From Hydractinia symbiolongicarpus (taxonomy: Eukaryota; Cnidaria; Hydrozoa; Anthoathecata; Hydractiniidae): DNA of 64,000 bases. Location: positions 7,132,001-7,196,000 of the forward strand of contig NC_079876.1 of assembly GCF_029227915.1 (NCBI RefSeq), in the 5' to 3' direction. Position 1 is the first letter of the stretch. The number at the start of each line of letters is the position of its first letter. A program made the position numbers and the translations under genes. The notes under the pieces were generated by a model. That model saw only the letters and a list, made by a program, of their open reading frames with translations, made no database searches and was not told where the DNA came from. This document shows, in pieces, positions 23,979 to 36,000 of this stretch.

Positions 23979-24020
23979 AATAAAGAGAAAATCAAAAAAA
24001 AAAATCAAAAAAATCAAAAA
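23979..24020 (+). promoter_or_regulatory. LINE polyadenylation hexamer and A-rich tail (copy A)
   Basis: AATAAA at 23979-23984 is followed within about 15 bp by an A-rich tail with interspersed ATC. Another AATAAA at 23799-23804 overlaps the stop codon region. The tail ends directly at the satellite. The tail is not pure A; its ATCAAAA pattern may reflect the 3' repeat used by this LINE family. Confidence 0.6.
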
Positions 24021-24024
24021 CGCT
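24020..24024 (+). repeat. LINE target-site duplication, right (copy A)
   Basis: ACGCT directly after the A-rich tail, matching 23049-23053. The interrupted monomer continues from here as CGCTGAATAAAAG. Confidence 0.75.
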
Positions 24025-25231
24025 GAATAAAAGAAGTTTAAACGCCGGCAAAAGAAAACCCGCGACTTCCCGTAAATCCCGGACTCGGCCCGTATAGTTA
24101 AAAGTATACGAAGAAAGTACCCAGGGAGTAAACTCATTTCCCGAACGATTTTTTAAAATATTTTTTCACCACTAAAACGCATGAGACTTGTAGTTTTCAA
24201 AAATGTTTTCATTTTTGATGAGACGCTGAATAAAAGAAGTTTAATCGCCGGCAAACGAAAACCTGCGATTTCCCGTAAATCCCGGACTCGGCCCGTATAG
24301 TAATGAAAGTACCCGGGATGTAAACTCATTTCCCAAACGATTTTTTAAATTATTATTTCACCACTAAAACCCATGAGACTTGTAGTTTTTAAAAATGTTT
24401 TCATTTTTGATGAAACGCTGAATAAAAGAAGTTTAATCGCCGGCAAACGAAAACCCGCGACTTCCCGTAAATCCCGGATTCGGCCCGTATAGTCAAAAGT
24501 ATACAAAGAAAGTACCCAGGGAGTAAACTCATTTCCCGAACGATTTTTTAAATTATATTTTCACCACTAAAACGCATGAGACTTGTAGTTTTCAAAAATG
24601 TTTTCATTTTTGATGAGTCGCTGAATGAAAGAAGTTTAATCGCCGGCAAACGAAAACCTGCGATTTCCCGTGAATCCCGGACTCTGCCCGTATAGTCAAA
24701 AGTATACAAAGAAAGTACCCAGGGTGTAAACTCATTTCCCGAACGATTTTTTAAATTATTATTTCACCACTAAAGCCCATGAGACTTGTAGTTTTCAAAA
24801 ATGTTTTCATTTTTGATGAGACGCTGAATAAAAGAAGTTTAATCGCCGGCAAACGAAAACCCGCCATTTCCCGTAAACCCCGGACTCAGCCCGCATATTC
24901 AAAAGTATACAAAGAAAGTACCCAGGGAGTAAACTCATTTCCCGAACGATTTTTTAAATTATTTTTTCACCACTAAAACGCATGAGACTTGTAGTTTTCA
25001 AAATTGTTTTCATTTTTGATGAGACGCTGAATAAAAGAAGTTTAATCGCCGGCAAACGAAAACCTGCGATTTCCCGTAAATCCCGGACTCGGCCCGTATA
25101 GTCAAAAGTATACAAAGAAAGTACCCAGAGTGTAAACTCATTTCCCGAACTTTTTTTTAAATTATTATTTCACCACTAAAGCCCATGAGACTTGTAGTTT
25201 TTAAAAATGTTTTCATTTTTGATGAGACGCT
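24021..25231 (+). repeat. Satellite monomers between the two LINE copies
   Basis: About six monomers in array orientation, the satellite part of HOR copy B. They include the 192 bp TATAGTAATG subtype near 24,297 and the CTCTGCCCG / CTCAGCCCGCATATTC pair. No gene; the recurrent 65-codon plus-strand frame at 24779-24976 is a satellite shadow. Confidence 0.95.
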
Positions 25232-25977
25232 TAGAAAATTCATTAGAAGATGTAAAACAAACACTGCTTACTAATTTGGTCATAGTTAATAATTGGTTTT
25301 ATGAAAATTACTTAGCAATAAATTTGAAAAAGTATCAATATATTGTATTAGGTCATCACGATGAAAGTTTGATATTTAACCATTTGAAAATTGCGTGTAA
25401 ATCGTCTGTAGTGCTTCTTGGTGTTACGATTGACTCGAGACTAAACTTTCATTCGCATGTCAAAAACATCTGTAATAAGGCTAGTAGGAAACTCAACGTG
25501 CTTCAAAGGATATCTTCCTTTTTGACACCCAAGATGAAGCGTTTTCTCTTCAATTCATTTATTTTGTCTCAGTTTTCTTACTGTCCCTTAGTATGGATGT
25601 TTTGTGGAAAAGTTGCGAATAATCGAATCAATCGTATTCATGAACGTTGTCTAAGAATCATACAGGACGATATAAATGGCAGTTACGATGAACTTTTATC
25701 TTTATGTAATGTTAAAAATATTCACATCATCAATTTACAGAATTTAATGAAAGAGGTTTACAAATTTTTAAATGGATTGTCACCTCTATATATGAACGAG
25801 ATATTTTCTGTTAGGGAAAACAAGTACAACCTTCGTTGCTTTAATTTGATCAGGCGACCAACTTGTCGGACAACGTACTATGGCTTAAATACTTTATCAA
25901 ATATTGCAGGGAAGCTATGGATATCTGTGCCTGACGCTACAAAGAATGCTCCTTCTCTCGAAGCCTTCCGTAGCTAA
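25207..25977 (+). CDS. LINE reverse transcriptase C-terminal fragment, copy B
   Basis: The 256-codon frame is identical in protein to the one at 23029, again starting in the satellite ATG (eight satellite codons) and ending TAA. It carries the same post-catalytic RT blocks (LLGVTID, FSYCPLVW, HERCLRII) and lacks the catalytic palm and endonuclease. No disabling change separates the copies, which reflects recent duplication and is not evidence of selection. It lies in an array with no visible promoter. Expression, if any, would come from read-through of satellite transcription. Confidence 0.85.
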   Translation: MFSFLMRRLENSLEDVKQTLLTNLVIVNNWFYENYLAINLKKYQYIVLGHHDESLIFNHLKIACKSSVVLLGVTIDSRLNFHSHVKNICNKASRKLNVLQRISSFLTPKMKRFLFNSFILSQFSYCPLVWMFCGKVANNRINRIHERCLRIIQDDINGSYDELLSLCNVKNIHIINLQNLMKEVYKFLNGLSPLYMNEIFSVRENKYNLRCFNLIRRPTCRTTYYGLNTLSNIAGKLWISVPDATKNAPSLEAFRS

Positions 25978-26198
25978 ATAAAATTTTGGAAAGGTGATGT
26001 TTGCACCTGTAAAATATGCATGGATATACCATACATATTTTAACTTTACTTATTTATTTATTTATTTTTCTTATTTTTTATCGCTGTTTGCCTTGTTTTA
26101 CGTTTTGTTGTCGATTTAAATTAGTTATTTAAATACTATTGTATCTATCGACGTTAAATAAAGAGAAAATCAAAAAAAAAAATCAAAAAAATCAAAAA
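25232..26198 (+). mobile_element. 5'-truncated LINE, copy B (amplified with the satellite)
   Basis: It has the same 5' truncation point, same 3' tail and same flanking ACGCT (25227-25231 and 26198-26202) as copy A, offset 2,178 bp. Independent insertions would not share truncation point, target and flanks, so this copy arose by duplication of the whole satellite-plus-LINE unit and not by retrotransposition. Confidence 0.88.
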
Positions 26199-27130
26199 CG
26201 CTGAATAAAAGAAGTTTAAACGCCGGCAAAAGAAAACCCGCGACTTCCCGTAAATCCCGGACTCGGCCCGTATAGTTAAAAGTATACGAAGAAAGTACCC
26301 AGGGAGTAAACTCATTTCCCGAACGATTTTTTAAAATATTTTTTCACCACTAAAACGCATGAGACTTGTAGTTTTCAAAAATGTTTTCATTTTTGATGAG
26401 ACGCTGAATAAAAGAAGTTTAATCGCCGGCAAACGAAAACCTGCGATTTCCCGTAAATCCCGGACTCGGCCCGTATAGTAATGAAAGTACCCGGGATGTA
26501 AACTCATTTCCCAAACGATTTTTTAAATTATTATTTCACCACTAAAACCCATGAGACTTGTAGTTTTTAAAAATGTTTTCATTTTTGATGAAACGCTGAA
26601 TAAAAGAAGTTTAATCGCCGGCAAACGAAAACCCGCGACTTCCCGTAAATCCCGGATTCGGCCCGTATAGTCAAAAGTATACAAAGAAAGTACCCAGGGA
26701 GTAAACTCATTTCCCGAACGATTTTTTAAATTATATTTTCACCACTAAAACGCATGAGACTTGTAGTTTTCAAAAATGTTTTCATTTTTGATGAGACGCT
26801 GAATGAAAGAAGTTTAATCGCCGGCAAACGAAAACCTGCGATTTCCAGTGAATCCCGGACTCTGCCCGTATAGTCAAAAGTATTCAAAGAAAGTACCCAG
26901 GGTGTAAACTCATTTCCCGAACGATTTTTTAAATTATTATTTCACCACTAAAGCCCATGAGACTTGTAGTTTTCAAAAATGTTTTCATTTTTGATGAGAC
27001 GCTGAATAAAAGAAGTTTAATCGCCGGCAAACGAAAACCCGCCATTTCCCGTAAACCCCGGACTCAGCCCGCATATTCAAAAGTATACAAAGAAAGTACC
27101 CAGGGAGTAAACTTATTTCCCGAACGATTT
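26199..27130 (+). repeat. LINE-bearing HOR unit, partial third copy without a LINE
   Basis: It matches the first ~930 bp of units A and B at the same 2,178 bp offset, but with several private changes: GAGACGCTGAATG instead of GAGTCGCTGAATG, TTTCCAGTGAATCC, TATTCAAAG, and AACTTATTTCCC. After about 27,130 (TTTTTTTACCAC) it switches to other monomers before reaching a LINE. Confidence 0.8.
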
Positions 27131-28350
27131 TTTAAATTATTTTTTTACCACTAAAACGCATGAGACTTGTAGTTTTCAAAAATGTTTTCCTTTTTGATGA
27201 GACGCTGAATAAAAGAAGTTTAATCGCCGGCAAACGAAAACCTGCGATTTCCCGTAAATCCCGGACTCGGCCCGTATAGTCAAAAGTATACAAAGAAAGT
27301 ACCCAGGGTGTAAACTCATTTCCCGAACAATTTTTTAAATTATTATTTCACCACTAAAGCCCATGAGACTTGTAGTTTTTAAAAATGTTTTTATTTTTGA
27401 TGAAACGCTGAATAAAAGAAGTTTAAACGCCGGCAAACGAAAACCCGCGACTTCCCGTAAATCCCGGACTCGGCCCGTATAGTCAAAAGTATACGAAGAA
27501 AGCACCCAGGGAGTAAACTCATTTTACGAACGATTTTTAAAATATTTTTTCACCACTAAAACGCATGAGACTTGTAGTTTTCAAAAATGTTTTCATTTTT
27601 GATGAGACGCTGAATAAAAGAAGTTTAATCGCCGGCAAACGAAAACCTGCGATTTCCCGTAAATCCCGGACTCGGCCCGTATAGTCAAAAGTATCAAAGA
27701 AAGTACCCAGGGTGTAAACTCATTTCCCGAACGATTTTTTAAATTATTATTTCACCACTAAAGCCCATGAGACTTGTAGTTTTTAAAAATGTTTTCATTT
27801 GTGATGAGACGCTGAATAAAAGAAGTTTAATCGCCGGCAAACGAAAACCCGCCATTTCCCGTAAACTCCGGACTCGGCCCGCATAGTCAAAAGTATACAA
27901 AGAAAGTACCCAGGGAGGAAACTCATTTCCCGAACGTTTTTTTAAATTATTATTTCACCACTAAAGCCCATGAGACTTGTAGTTTTTAAAAAGGTTTTCA
28001 TTTTTGATGAGACGCTAAATAAAAGAAGTTTAAACGCCGGCAAAAGAAAACCCGCGACTTCCCGTAAATCCCGGACTCGGCCCGTATAGTTAAAAGTATA
28101 CAAAGAAAGTACCCAGGGAGTAAACTCATTTCCCGAACGATTTTTTAAAATATTTTTTCACCACTAAAACGCATGAGACTTGTAGTTTTCAAAAATGTTT
28201 TCATTTTTGATGAGACTCTGAATAAAAGAAGTTTAATCGCCGGCAAACGAAAACCTGCGATTTCCCGTAAATCCCGGACTCGGCCCGTATAGTAATAAAA
28301 GTACCCGGGATGTAAACTCATTTCCCGAACGATTTTTTAAATTATTATTT
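27131..28350 (+). repeat. Mixed satellite monomers
   Basis: About six monomers with subtypes seen in other HORs, including GTTTTTATTTTTG with AAACGCCGGC, the TATCAAAG single-base deletion near 27,693, AAAAAGGTTTTC near 27,989 and AGGGAGGAAACTC near 27,912. The last two recur near 32,800 and 32,720, linking this stretch to 32,340-32,980. Confidence 0.75.
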
Positions 28351-31000
28351 CACCACTGAAACCCATGAGACTTGTAGTTTTTAAAAATGTTTTCATTTTT
28401 GATGAGACGCTAAATAAAAGAAGTTTAATCGCCGGCAAACGAAAACCCGCCATTTCCCGTAAACCCCGGACTCGGCCCGCATAGTCAAAAGTATACAAAG
28501 AAAGTACCCAGGGAGTAAACTCATTTCCCGAACGATTTTTTAAATTATTTTTTCACCACTAAAACGCATGAGACTTGTAGTTTTCAAAATTGTTTTCATT
28601 TTTGATGAGACGCTGAATAAAAGAAGTTTAATCGCCGGCAAACGAAAACCTGCGATTTCCCGTAAATCCCGGACTCGGCCCGTATAGTCAAAAGTATACA
28701 AAGAAAGTACCCAGGGTGTAAACTCATTTCCCGAACGATTTTTTAAATTATTATTTCACCACTAAAACGCATGAGACTTGTAGTTTTCAAAATTGTTTTC
28801 ATTTTTGATGAGACGCTGAATAAAAGAAGTTTAATCGCCGGCAAACGAAAACCTGCGATTTCCCGTAAATCCCGGACTCGGCCCGTATAGTAATAAAAGT
28901 ACCCGGGATGTAAACTCATTTCCCGAACGATTTTTTAAATTATTATTTCACCACTGAAACCCATGAGACTTGTAGTTTTTAAAAATGTTTTCATTTTTGA
29001 TGAGACGCTGAATAAAAGAAGTTTAATCGCCGGCAAACGAAAACCCGCCATTTCCCGTAAACCCCGGACTCGGCCCGCATAGTCAAAAGTATACAAAGAA
29101 AGTACCCAGGGAGTAAACTCATTTCCCGAACGATTTTTTAAATTATTTTTTCACCACTAAAACGCATGAGACTTGTAGTTTTCACAATTGTTTTCATTTT
29201 TGATGAGACGCTGAATAAAAGAAGTTTAATCGCCGGCAAACGAAAACCTGCGATTTCCCGTAAATCCCGGACTCGGCCCGTATAGTCAAAAGTATACAAA
29301 GAAAGTACCCAGGGTGTAAACTCATTTCCCGATCGATTTTTCAAATTATTATTTCACCACTAAAACGCATGAGACTTGTAGTTTTCAAAATTGTTTTCAT
29401 TTTTGATGAGACGCTGAATAAAAGAAGTTTAATCGCCGGCAAACGAAAACCTGCGATTTCCCGTAAATCCCGGACTCGGCCCGTATACTAATGAAAGTAC
29501 CCGGGATGTAAACTCATTTCCCGAACGATTTTTTAAATTATTATTTCACCACTAAAACCCATGAGACTTGTAGTTTTTAAAAATGTTTTCATTTTTGATG
29601 AGACGCTGAATAAAAGAAGTTCAATCGCCGGCAAACGAAAACCCGCCATTTCCCGTAAACCCCGGACTCGGCCCGCATAGTCAAAAGTATACAAAGAAAG
29701 TACCCAGGGAGTAAACTCATTTCCCGAACGATTTTTTAAATTATTTTTTCACCACTAAAACGCATGAGACTTGTAGTTTTCAAAATTGTTTTCATTTTTG
29801 ATGAGACGCTGAATAAAAGAAGTTTAATCGCCGGCAAACGAAAACCTGCGATTTCCCGTAAATCCCGGACTCGGCCCGTATAGTCAAAAGTATACAAAGA
29901 AAGTACCCAGGGTGTAAACTCATTTCCCGAACGATTTTTTAAATTATTATTTCACCACTAAAACGCATGAGACTTGTAGTTTTCAAAATTGTTTTCATTT
30001 TTGATGAGACGCTGAATAAAAGAAGTTTAATCGCCGGCAAACGAAAACCTGCGATTTCCCGTAAATCCCGGACTCGGCCCGTATAGTAATAAAAGTACCC
30101 GGGATGTAAACTCATTTCCCGAACGATTTTTTAAATTATTATTTCACCACTGAAACCCATGAGACTTGTAGTTTTTAAAAATGTTTTCATTTTTGATGAG
30201 ACGCTGAATAAAAGAAGTTTAATCGCCGGCAAACGAAAACCCGCCATTTCCCGTAAACCCCGGACTCGGCCCGCATAGTCAAAAGTATACAAAGAAAGTA
30301 CCCAGGGAGTAAACTCATTTCCCGAACGATTTTTTAAATTATTTTTTCACCACTAAAACGCATGAGACTTGTAGTTTTCACAATTGTTTTCATTTTTGAT
30401 GAGACGCTGAATAAAAGAAGTTTAATCGCCGGCAAACGAAAACCTGCGATTTCCCGTAAATCCCGGACTCGGCCCGTATAGTCAAAAGTATACAAAGAAA
30501 GTACCCAGGGTGTAAACTCATTTCCCGAACGATTTTTTAAATTATTATTTCACCACTAAAACGCATGAGACTTGTAGTTTTCAAAATTGTTTTCATTTTT
30601 GATGAGACGCTGAATAAAAGAAGTTTAATCGCCGGCAAACGAAAACCTGCGATTTCCCGTAAATCCCGGACTCGGCCCGTATACTAATGAAAGTACCCGG
30701 GATGTAAACTCATTTCCCGAACGATTTTTTAAATTATTATTTCACCACTAAAACCCATGAGACTTGTAGTTTTTAAAAATGTTTTCATTTTTGATGAGAC
30801 GCTGAATAAAAGAAGTTCAATCGCCGGCAAACGAAAACCCGCCATTTCCCGTAAACCCCGGACTCGGCCCGCATAGTCAAAAGTATACAAAGAAAGTACC
30901 CAGGGTGTAAACTCATTTCCCGAACGATTTTTTAAATTATTATTTCACCACTAAAACGCATGAGACTTGTAGTTTTCAAAAATGTTTTTATTTTTGATGA
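28351..31000 (+). repeat. Trimer HOR, 598 bp unit, with a 1,196 bp super-period
   Basis: The landmark CACCACTGAAACCC or CACCACTAAAACCC occurs at 28351, 28949, 29547, 30145 and 30743, exactly 598 bp apart (203 + 203 + 192). Private variants alternate between trimers: TTCACAATTG at 29181 and 30377, TATACTAATG near 29,485 and 30,681, and CACTGAAACCC in every other unit after the first. This shows a further duplication of two trimers (1,196 bp). It is the most regular part of the window. Confidence 0.9.
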
Positions 31001-33009
31001 GACGCTGAATAAAAGAAGTTTAATCGCCGGCAAACGAAAACCTGCGATTTCCCGTAAATCCCGGACTCGGCCCGTATAGTCGAATGTATACAAAGAAAGT
31101 ACCCTGTGAGTAAACTCATTTCCCGAACGATTTTTTAAATTATTTTTTCACCACTGAAACGCATGAGACTTGTAGTTTTCAGAAATGTTTTCATTTTTGA
31201 TGAGACGCTTAATGAAAATGGTTTAATCGCCAGCAAACGAAAACCCGCGATTTCCCGTAAATCCCGGGCTTGGCCCGTATAGTCGAATGTATACGAAGAA
31301 AGTACCCTGTGAGTAAACCCATTTCCAAAACGATTTTTTAAATTATCTTTTCACCACTAAAACGCATGAGACTTGTAGTTTTCAAAAATGTTTTCATTTT
31401 TGATGAGACGCTGAATAAAAGAAGTTTAATCGCCGGCAAACGAAAACCTGCGATTTCCCGTAAATCCCGGACTCGGCCCGTATAGTAATGAAAGTACCCG
31501 GGATGTAAACTCATTTCCCAAACGATTTTTTAAATTATTATTTCACCACTAAAACCCATGAGACTTGTAGTTTTTAAAAATGTTTTCATTTTTGATGAAA
31601 CGCTGAATAAAAGAAGTTTAATCGCCGGCAAACGAAAACCCGCGACTTCCCGTAAATCCCGGATTCGGCCCGTATAGTCAAAAGTATACAAAGAAAGTAC
31701 CCAGGGAGTAAACTCATTTCCCGAGCGATTTTTTAAATTATATTTTCACCACTAAAACGCATGAGACTTGTAGTTTTCAAAAATGTTTTCATTTTTGATG
31801 AGACGCTGAATGAAAGAAGTTTAATCGCCGGCAAACGAAAACCTGCGATTTCCCGTGAATCCCGGACTCTGCCCGTATAGTCAAAAGTATACAAAGAAAG
31901 TACCCAGGGTGTAAACTCATTTCCCGAACGATTTTTTAAATTATTATTTCACCACTAAAGCCCATGAGACTTGTAGTTTTCAAAAATGTTTTCATTTTTG
32001 ATGAGACGCTGAATAAAAGAAGTTTAATCGCCGGCAAACGAAAACCTGCCATTTCCCGTAAACCCCGGACTCAGCCCGCATATTCAAAAGTATACAAAGA
32101 AAGTACCCAGGGAGTAAACTCATTTCCCGAACGATTTTTTAAATTATTTTTTTACCACTAAAACGCATGAGACTTGTAGTTTTCAAAAATGTTTTCATTT
32201 TTGATGAGACGCTGAATAAAAGAAGTTTAATCCCCGGCAAACGAAAACCTGCGATTTCCCGTAAATCCCGGACTCGGCCCGTATAGTCAAAAGTATACAA
32301 AGAAAGTACCCAGGGTGTAAACTCATTTCCCGAACGATTTTTTAAATTATTATTTCACCACTAAAGCCCATGAGACTTGTAGTTTTTAAAAATGTTTTTA
32401 TTTTTGATGAAACGCTGAATAAAAGAAGTTTAAACGCCGGCAAACGAAAACCCGCGACTTCCCGTAAATCCCGGACTCGGCCCCTATAGTCAAAAGTATA
32501 CGAAGAAAGCACCCAGGGAGTAAACTCATTTTACGAACGATTTTTTAAAGTATTTTTTCACCACTAAAACGCATGAGACTTGTAGTTTTCAAAAATGTTT
32601 TCATTTTTGATGAGACGCTGAATAAAAGAAGTTTAATCGCCGGCAAACGAAAACCCGCCATTTCCCGTAAACTCCGGACTCGGCCCGCATAGTCAAAAGT
32701 ATACAAAGAAAGTACCCAGGGAGGAAACTCATTTCCCGAACGTTTTTTTAAATTATTATTTCACCACTAAAGCCCATGAGACTTGTAGTTTTTAAAAAGG
32801 TTTTCATTTTTGATGAGACGCTGAATAAAAGACGTTTAATCGCCGGCAAACGAAAACCTGCGATTTCCCGTAAATCCCGGACTCGGCCCGTATAGTAATA
32901 AAAGTACCCGGGATGTAAACTCATTTCCCGAACGATTTTTTAAATTATTATTTCACCACTGAAACCCATGAGACTTGTAGTTTTTAAAAATGTTTTCATA
33001 TTTGATGGG
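31001..33009 (+). repeat. Mixed satellite with the recurrent CTCTGCCCG / CTCAGCCCG cassette
   Basis: It contains GTCGAATGTATAC monomers with CCCTGTGAG (31,080 and 31,283), then the five-monomer cassette also found at 22.1, 24.3, 26.5, 48.8, 51.0, 52.4 and 62.7 kb (CTCTGCCCG at about 31,866, CTCAGCCCGCATATTC at about 32,069). The cassette is followed by monomers matching 27,150-27,560. No LINE is present. Confidence 0.75.
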
Positions 33010-36000
33010 ACGCTAAATAAAAGAAGTTTAATCACCGGCAAACGAAAATCCGCGATTTCCCGTAAATCCCGCACTCGACCCGTATAGTCAAAAGTATACA
33101 AAGAAAGTACCCATGGAGTAAACTCATTTCCCGAACGATTTTTTAATTTTTTTTTTCACCACTAAAACGCATGAGACTTGTAGTTTTCAAAAATGTTTTC
33201 ATTTTTGATGAGACGCTTAATGATAGAGGTTTTATCGCCGGCAAACGAAATCCCGCGTTTTCCCGTAAATCCGGGGCTTGGCCCGTATAGTCGAATGTAT
33301 ACAAAGAAAGTACCCAGGGAGTAAACTCCGTTTCCCGAACGTTTTTTTAAATTATTATTTCACCAATAAAGCCCATGAGACTTGTAGTTTTTAAAAATGT
33401 TTTCATTTTTGATGAGACGCTGAATAAAAGAAGTTTAAACGCCGGCAAAAGAAAACCCGCGACTTCCCGTAAATCCCGGACTCGGCCCGTATAGTTAAAA
33501 GTATACAAAGAAAGTACCCAGGGAGTAAACTCATTTCCCGAACGATTTTTTAAAATATTTTTTAACCACTAAAACGCATGAGAGTTGTAGTTTTCAAAAA
33601 TGTTTTCATTTTTGATGAGACGCTGAATAAAAGAAGTTTATTCGCCGGCAAACGAAAACCTGCGATTTCCCGTAAATCCCGGACTCGGCCCGTATAGTAA
33701 TGAAAGTACCCGGGATGTAAACTCATTTCCCGAACGATTTTTTAAATTATTATTTCACCACTAAAACCCATGAGACTTGTAGTTTTTAAAAATGTTTTCA
33801 TTTTTGATGAGACGCTGAATAAAAGAAGTTTAATCGCCGGCAAACGAAAACCCGCCATTTCCCGTAAACCCTGGACTCGGCCCGCATAGTCAAAAGTATA
33901 CAAAGAAAGTAGCCAGGGAGTAAACTCATTTCCCGAACGATTTTTTAAATTATTTTTTCACCACTAAAACGCATGAGACTTGTAGTTTTCAAAATTGTTT
34001 TCATTTTTGATGAGACGCTGAATAAATGAAGTTTAATCGCCGGCAAACAAAAACCTGCGATTTCCCGTAAATCCCGGACTCGGCCCGTATAGTCAAAAGT
34101 ATACAAAGAAAGTACCCAGGGTGTAAACTCATTTCCCGAACGATTTTTTAAATTATTATTTCACCACTAAAACGCATGAGGCTTGTAGTTTTCAAAAATG
34201 TTTTCATTTTTTATGAGACGCTGAATAAAAGAAGTTTAATCGCCGGCAAACGAAAACCTGCGATTTCCCGTAAATCCCGGACTCGGCCCGTATAGTCGAA
34301 TGTATACAAAGAAAGTACCCTGTGAGTAAACTCATTTCCCGAACGATTTTTTAAATTATTTTTTCACCACTGAAACGCATGAGACTTGTAGTTTTCAGAA
34401 ATGTTTTCATTTTTGATGAGACGCTTAATGAAAATGGTTTAATCGCCAGCAAACGAAAACCCGCGATTTCCCGTAAATCCCGGGCTTGGCCCGTATAGTC
34501 GAATGTATACAAAGAAAGTACCCTGTGAGTAAACCCATTTCCAAAACGATTTTTCAAATTATCTTTTCACCACTAAAACGCATGAGACTTGTAGTTTTCA
34601 AAAATGTTTTCATTTTTGATGAGACGCTGAATAAAAGAAGTTTAATCGCCGGCAAACGAAAACCCGCCATTTCCCGTAAACCCCGGACTCGACCCGTATA
34701 GTCAAAAGTATACAAAGAAAGTACCCAGGGAGTAAACTCATTTCCCGAACGATTTTTTATATTATTTTTTTACCACTAAACGCATGAGACTTGTAGTTTT
34801 CAAAAATATTTTCATATTTGATGGGACGCTAAATAAAAGAAGTTTAATCACCGGCAAACGAAAATCCGCGATTTCCCGTAAATCCCGCACTCGGCTCGTA
34901 TAGTTAAAAGTATACAAAGAAAGTACCCATGGAGTAAACTCATTTCCCGAACGATATTTTAAATTTTTTTTTCACCACTAAAACGCATGAGACTTGTAGT
35001 TTTCAAAAATGTTTTCATTTTTGATGAGACGCTTAATGATAGAGGTTTTATCGCCGGCAAACGAACTCCCGCGTTTTCCCGTAAATCCGGGGCTTGGCCC
35101 GTATAGTCGAATGTATACAAAGAAAGTACCCAGGGAGTAAACTCCGTTTCCCGAACGTTTTTTTAAATTATTATTTCACCACTAAAGCCCATGAGACTTG
35201 TAGTTTTTAAAAATGTTTTCATTTTTGATGAGACGCTGAATAAAAGAAGTTTAAACGCCGGCAAAAGAAAACCCGCGACTTCCCGTAAATCCCGGACTCG
35301 GCCCGTATAGTTAAAAGTATACAAAGAAAGTACCCAGGGAGTAAACTCATTTCCCGAACGATTTTTTAAAATATTTTTTCACCACTAAAACGCATGAGAG
35401 TTGTAGTTTTCAAAAATGTTTTCATTTTTGATGAGACGCTGAATAAAAGAAGTTTATTCGCCGGCAAACGAAAATCCGCGATTTCCCGTAAATCCCGCAC
35501 TCGGCTCGTATAGTCAAAAGTATACAAAGAAAGTACCCATGGAGTAAACTCATTTCCCGAACGATATTTTAAATTTTTTTTTCACCACTAAAACGCATGA
35601 GACTTGTAGTTTTCAAAAATGTTTTCATTTTTGATAAGACGCTTAATGAAAATGGTTTAATCGCCAGCAAACGAAAACCCGCGATTTCCCGTAAATCCCG
35701 GGCTTGGCCCGTATAGTCGAATGTATACAAAGAAAGTACCCTGTGAGTAAACCCATTTCCAAAACGATTTTTTAAATTATCTTTTCACCACTAAAACGCA
35801 TGAGACTTGTAGTTTTCAAAAATGTTTTCATTTTTGATGAGACGCTGAATAAAAGAAGTTTAATCGCCGGCAAACGAAAACCCGCCATTTCCCGTAAACC
35901 CCGGACTCGACCCGTATAGTCAAAAGTATACAAAGAAAGTACCCAGGGAGTAAACTCATTTCCCGAACGATTTTTTATATTATTTTTTTACCACTAAACG

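Larger units (their letters stand above)
21843..24020 (+). repeat. LINE-bearing HOR unit, copy A (2,178 bp)
   Basis: The unit consists of about six satellite monomers (CGCTGAATAAAAG at 21843 through the monomer cut at 23053) plus the 967 bp LINE fragment. It recurs with constant offset 2,178 bp in copy B. Copies A and B look identical over the last ~1.4 kb, including rare changes such as GAGTCGCTGAATG, CCCGTGAATCCC and GAACTTTTTTTTAAATT. Copy A differs slightly at its start (TATACAAAG in place of TATACGAAG near 21,930). Confidence 0.88.
23054..24020 (+). mobile_element. 5'-truncated non-LTR retrotransposon (LINE), copy A
   Basis: Non-satellite sequence of 967 bp begins after GATGAGACGCT, in the middle of a monomer, and ends with an A-rich tail containing ATCAAAA units. 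The same monomer then resumes at CGCTGAATAAAAG. CGCT (ACGCT if one tail A is included) flanks both ends, a 4-5 bp target-site duplication. The body holds the C-terminal part of a reverse transcriptase, a ~220 bp 3' UTR with two AATAAA hexamers, a TTTA repeat and a small hairpin. Most of ORF2, including the catalytic Y/FADD region, endonuclease and 5' UTR, is missing, as is usual for target-primed reverse transcription that stops early. The clade is uncertain (jockey/CR1-like by appearance). Confidence 0.88.
24021..26198 (+). repeat. LINE-bearing HOR unit, copy B (2,178 bp)
   Basis: A direct tandem copy of the preceding unit, with satellite part 24021-25231 and LINE part 25232-26198. Every landmark checked (CTCTGCCCG, CTCAGCCCGCATATTC, CAAAATTG, the LINE 5' junction, stop codon and tail) is exactly 2,178 bp from its partner. 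This could be real tandem amplification or an assembly duplication; the sequence alone does not separate them. Confidence 0.88.

Noticed and set aside
23054-26198. Two independent LINE insertions
   Set aside because: Identical truncation point, identical flanks and target duplication, and an exact 2,178 bp offset shared with the surrounding satellite show one insertion followed by duplication.
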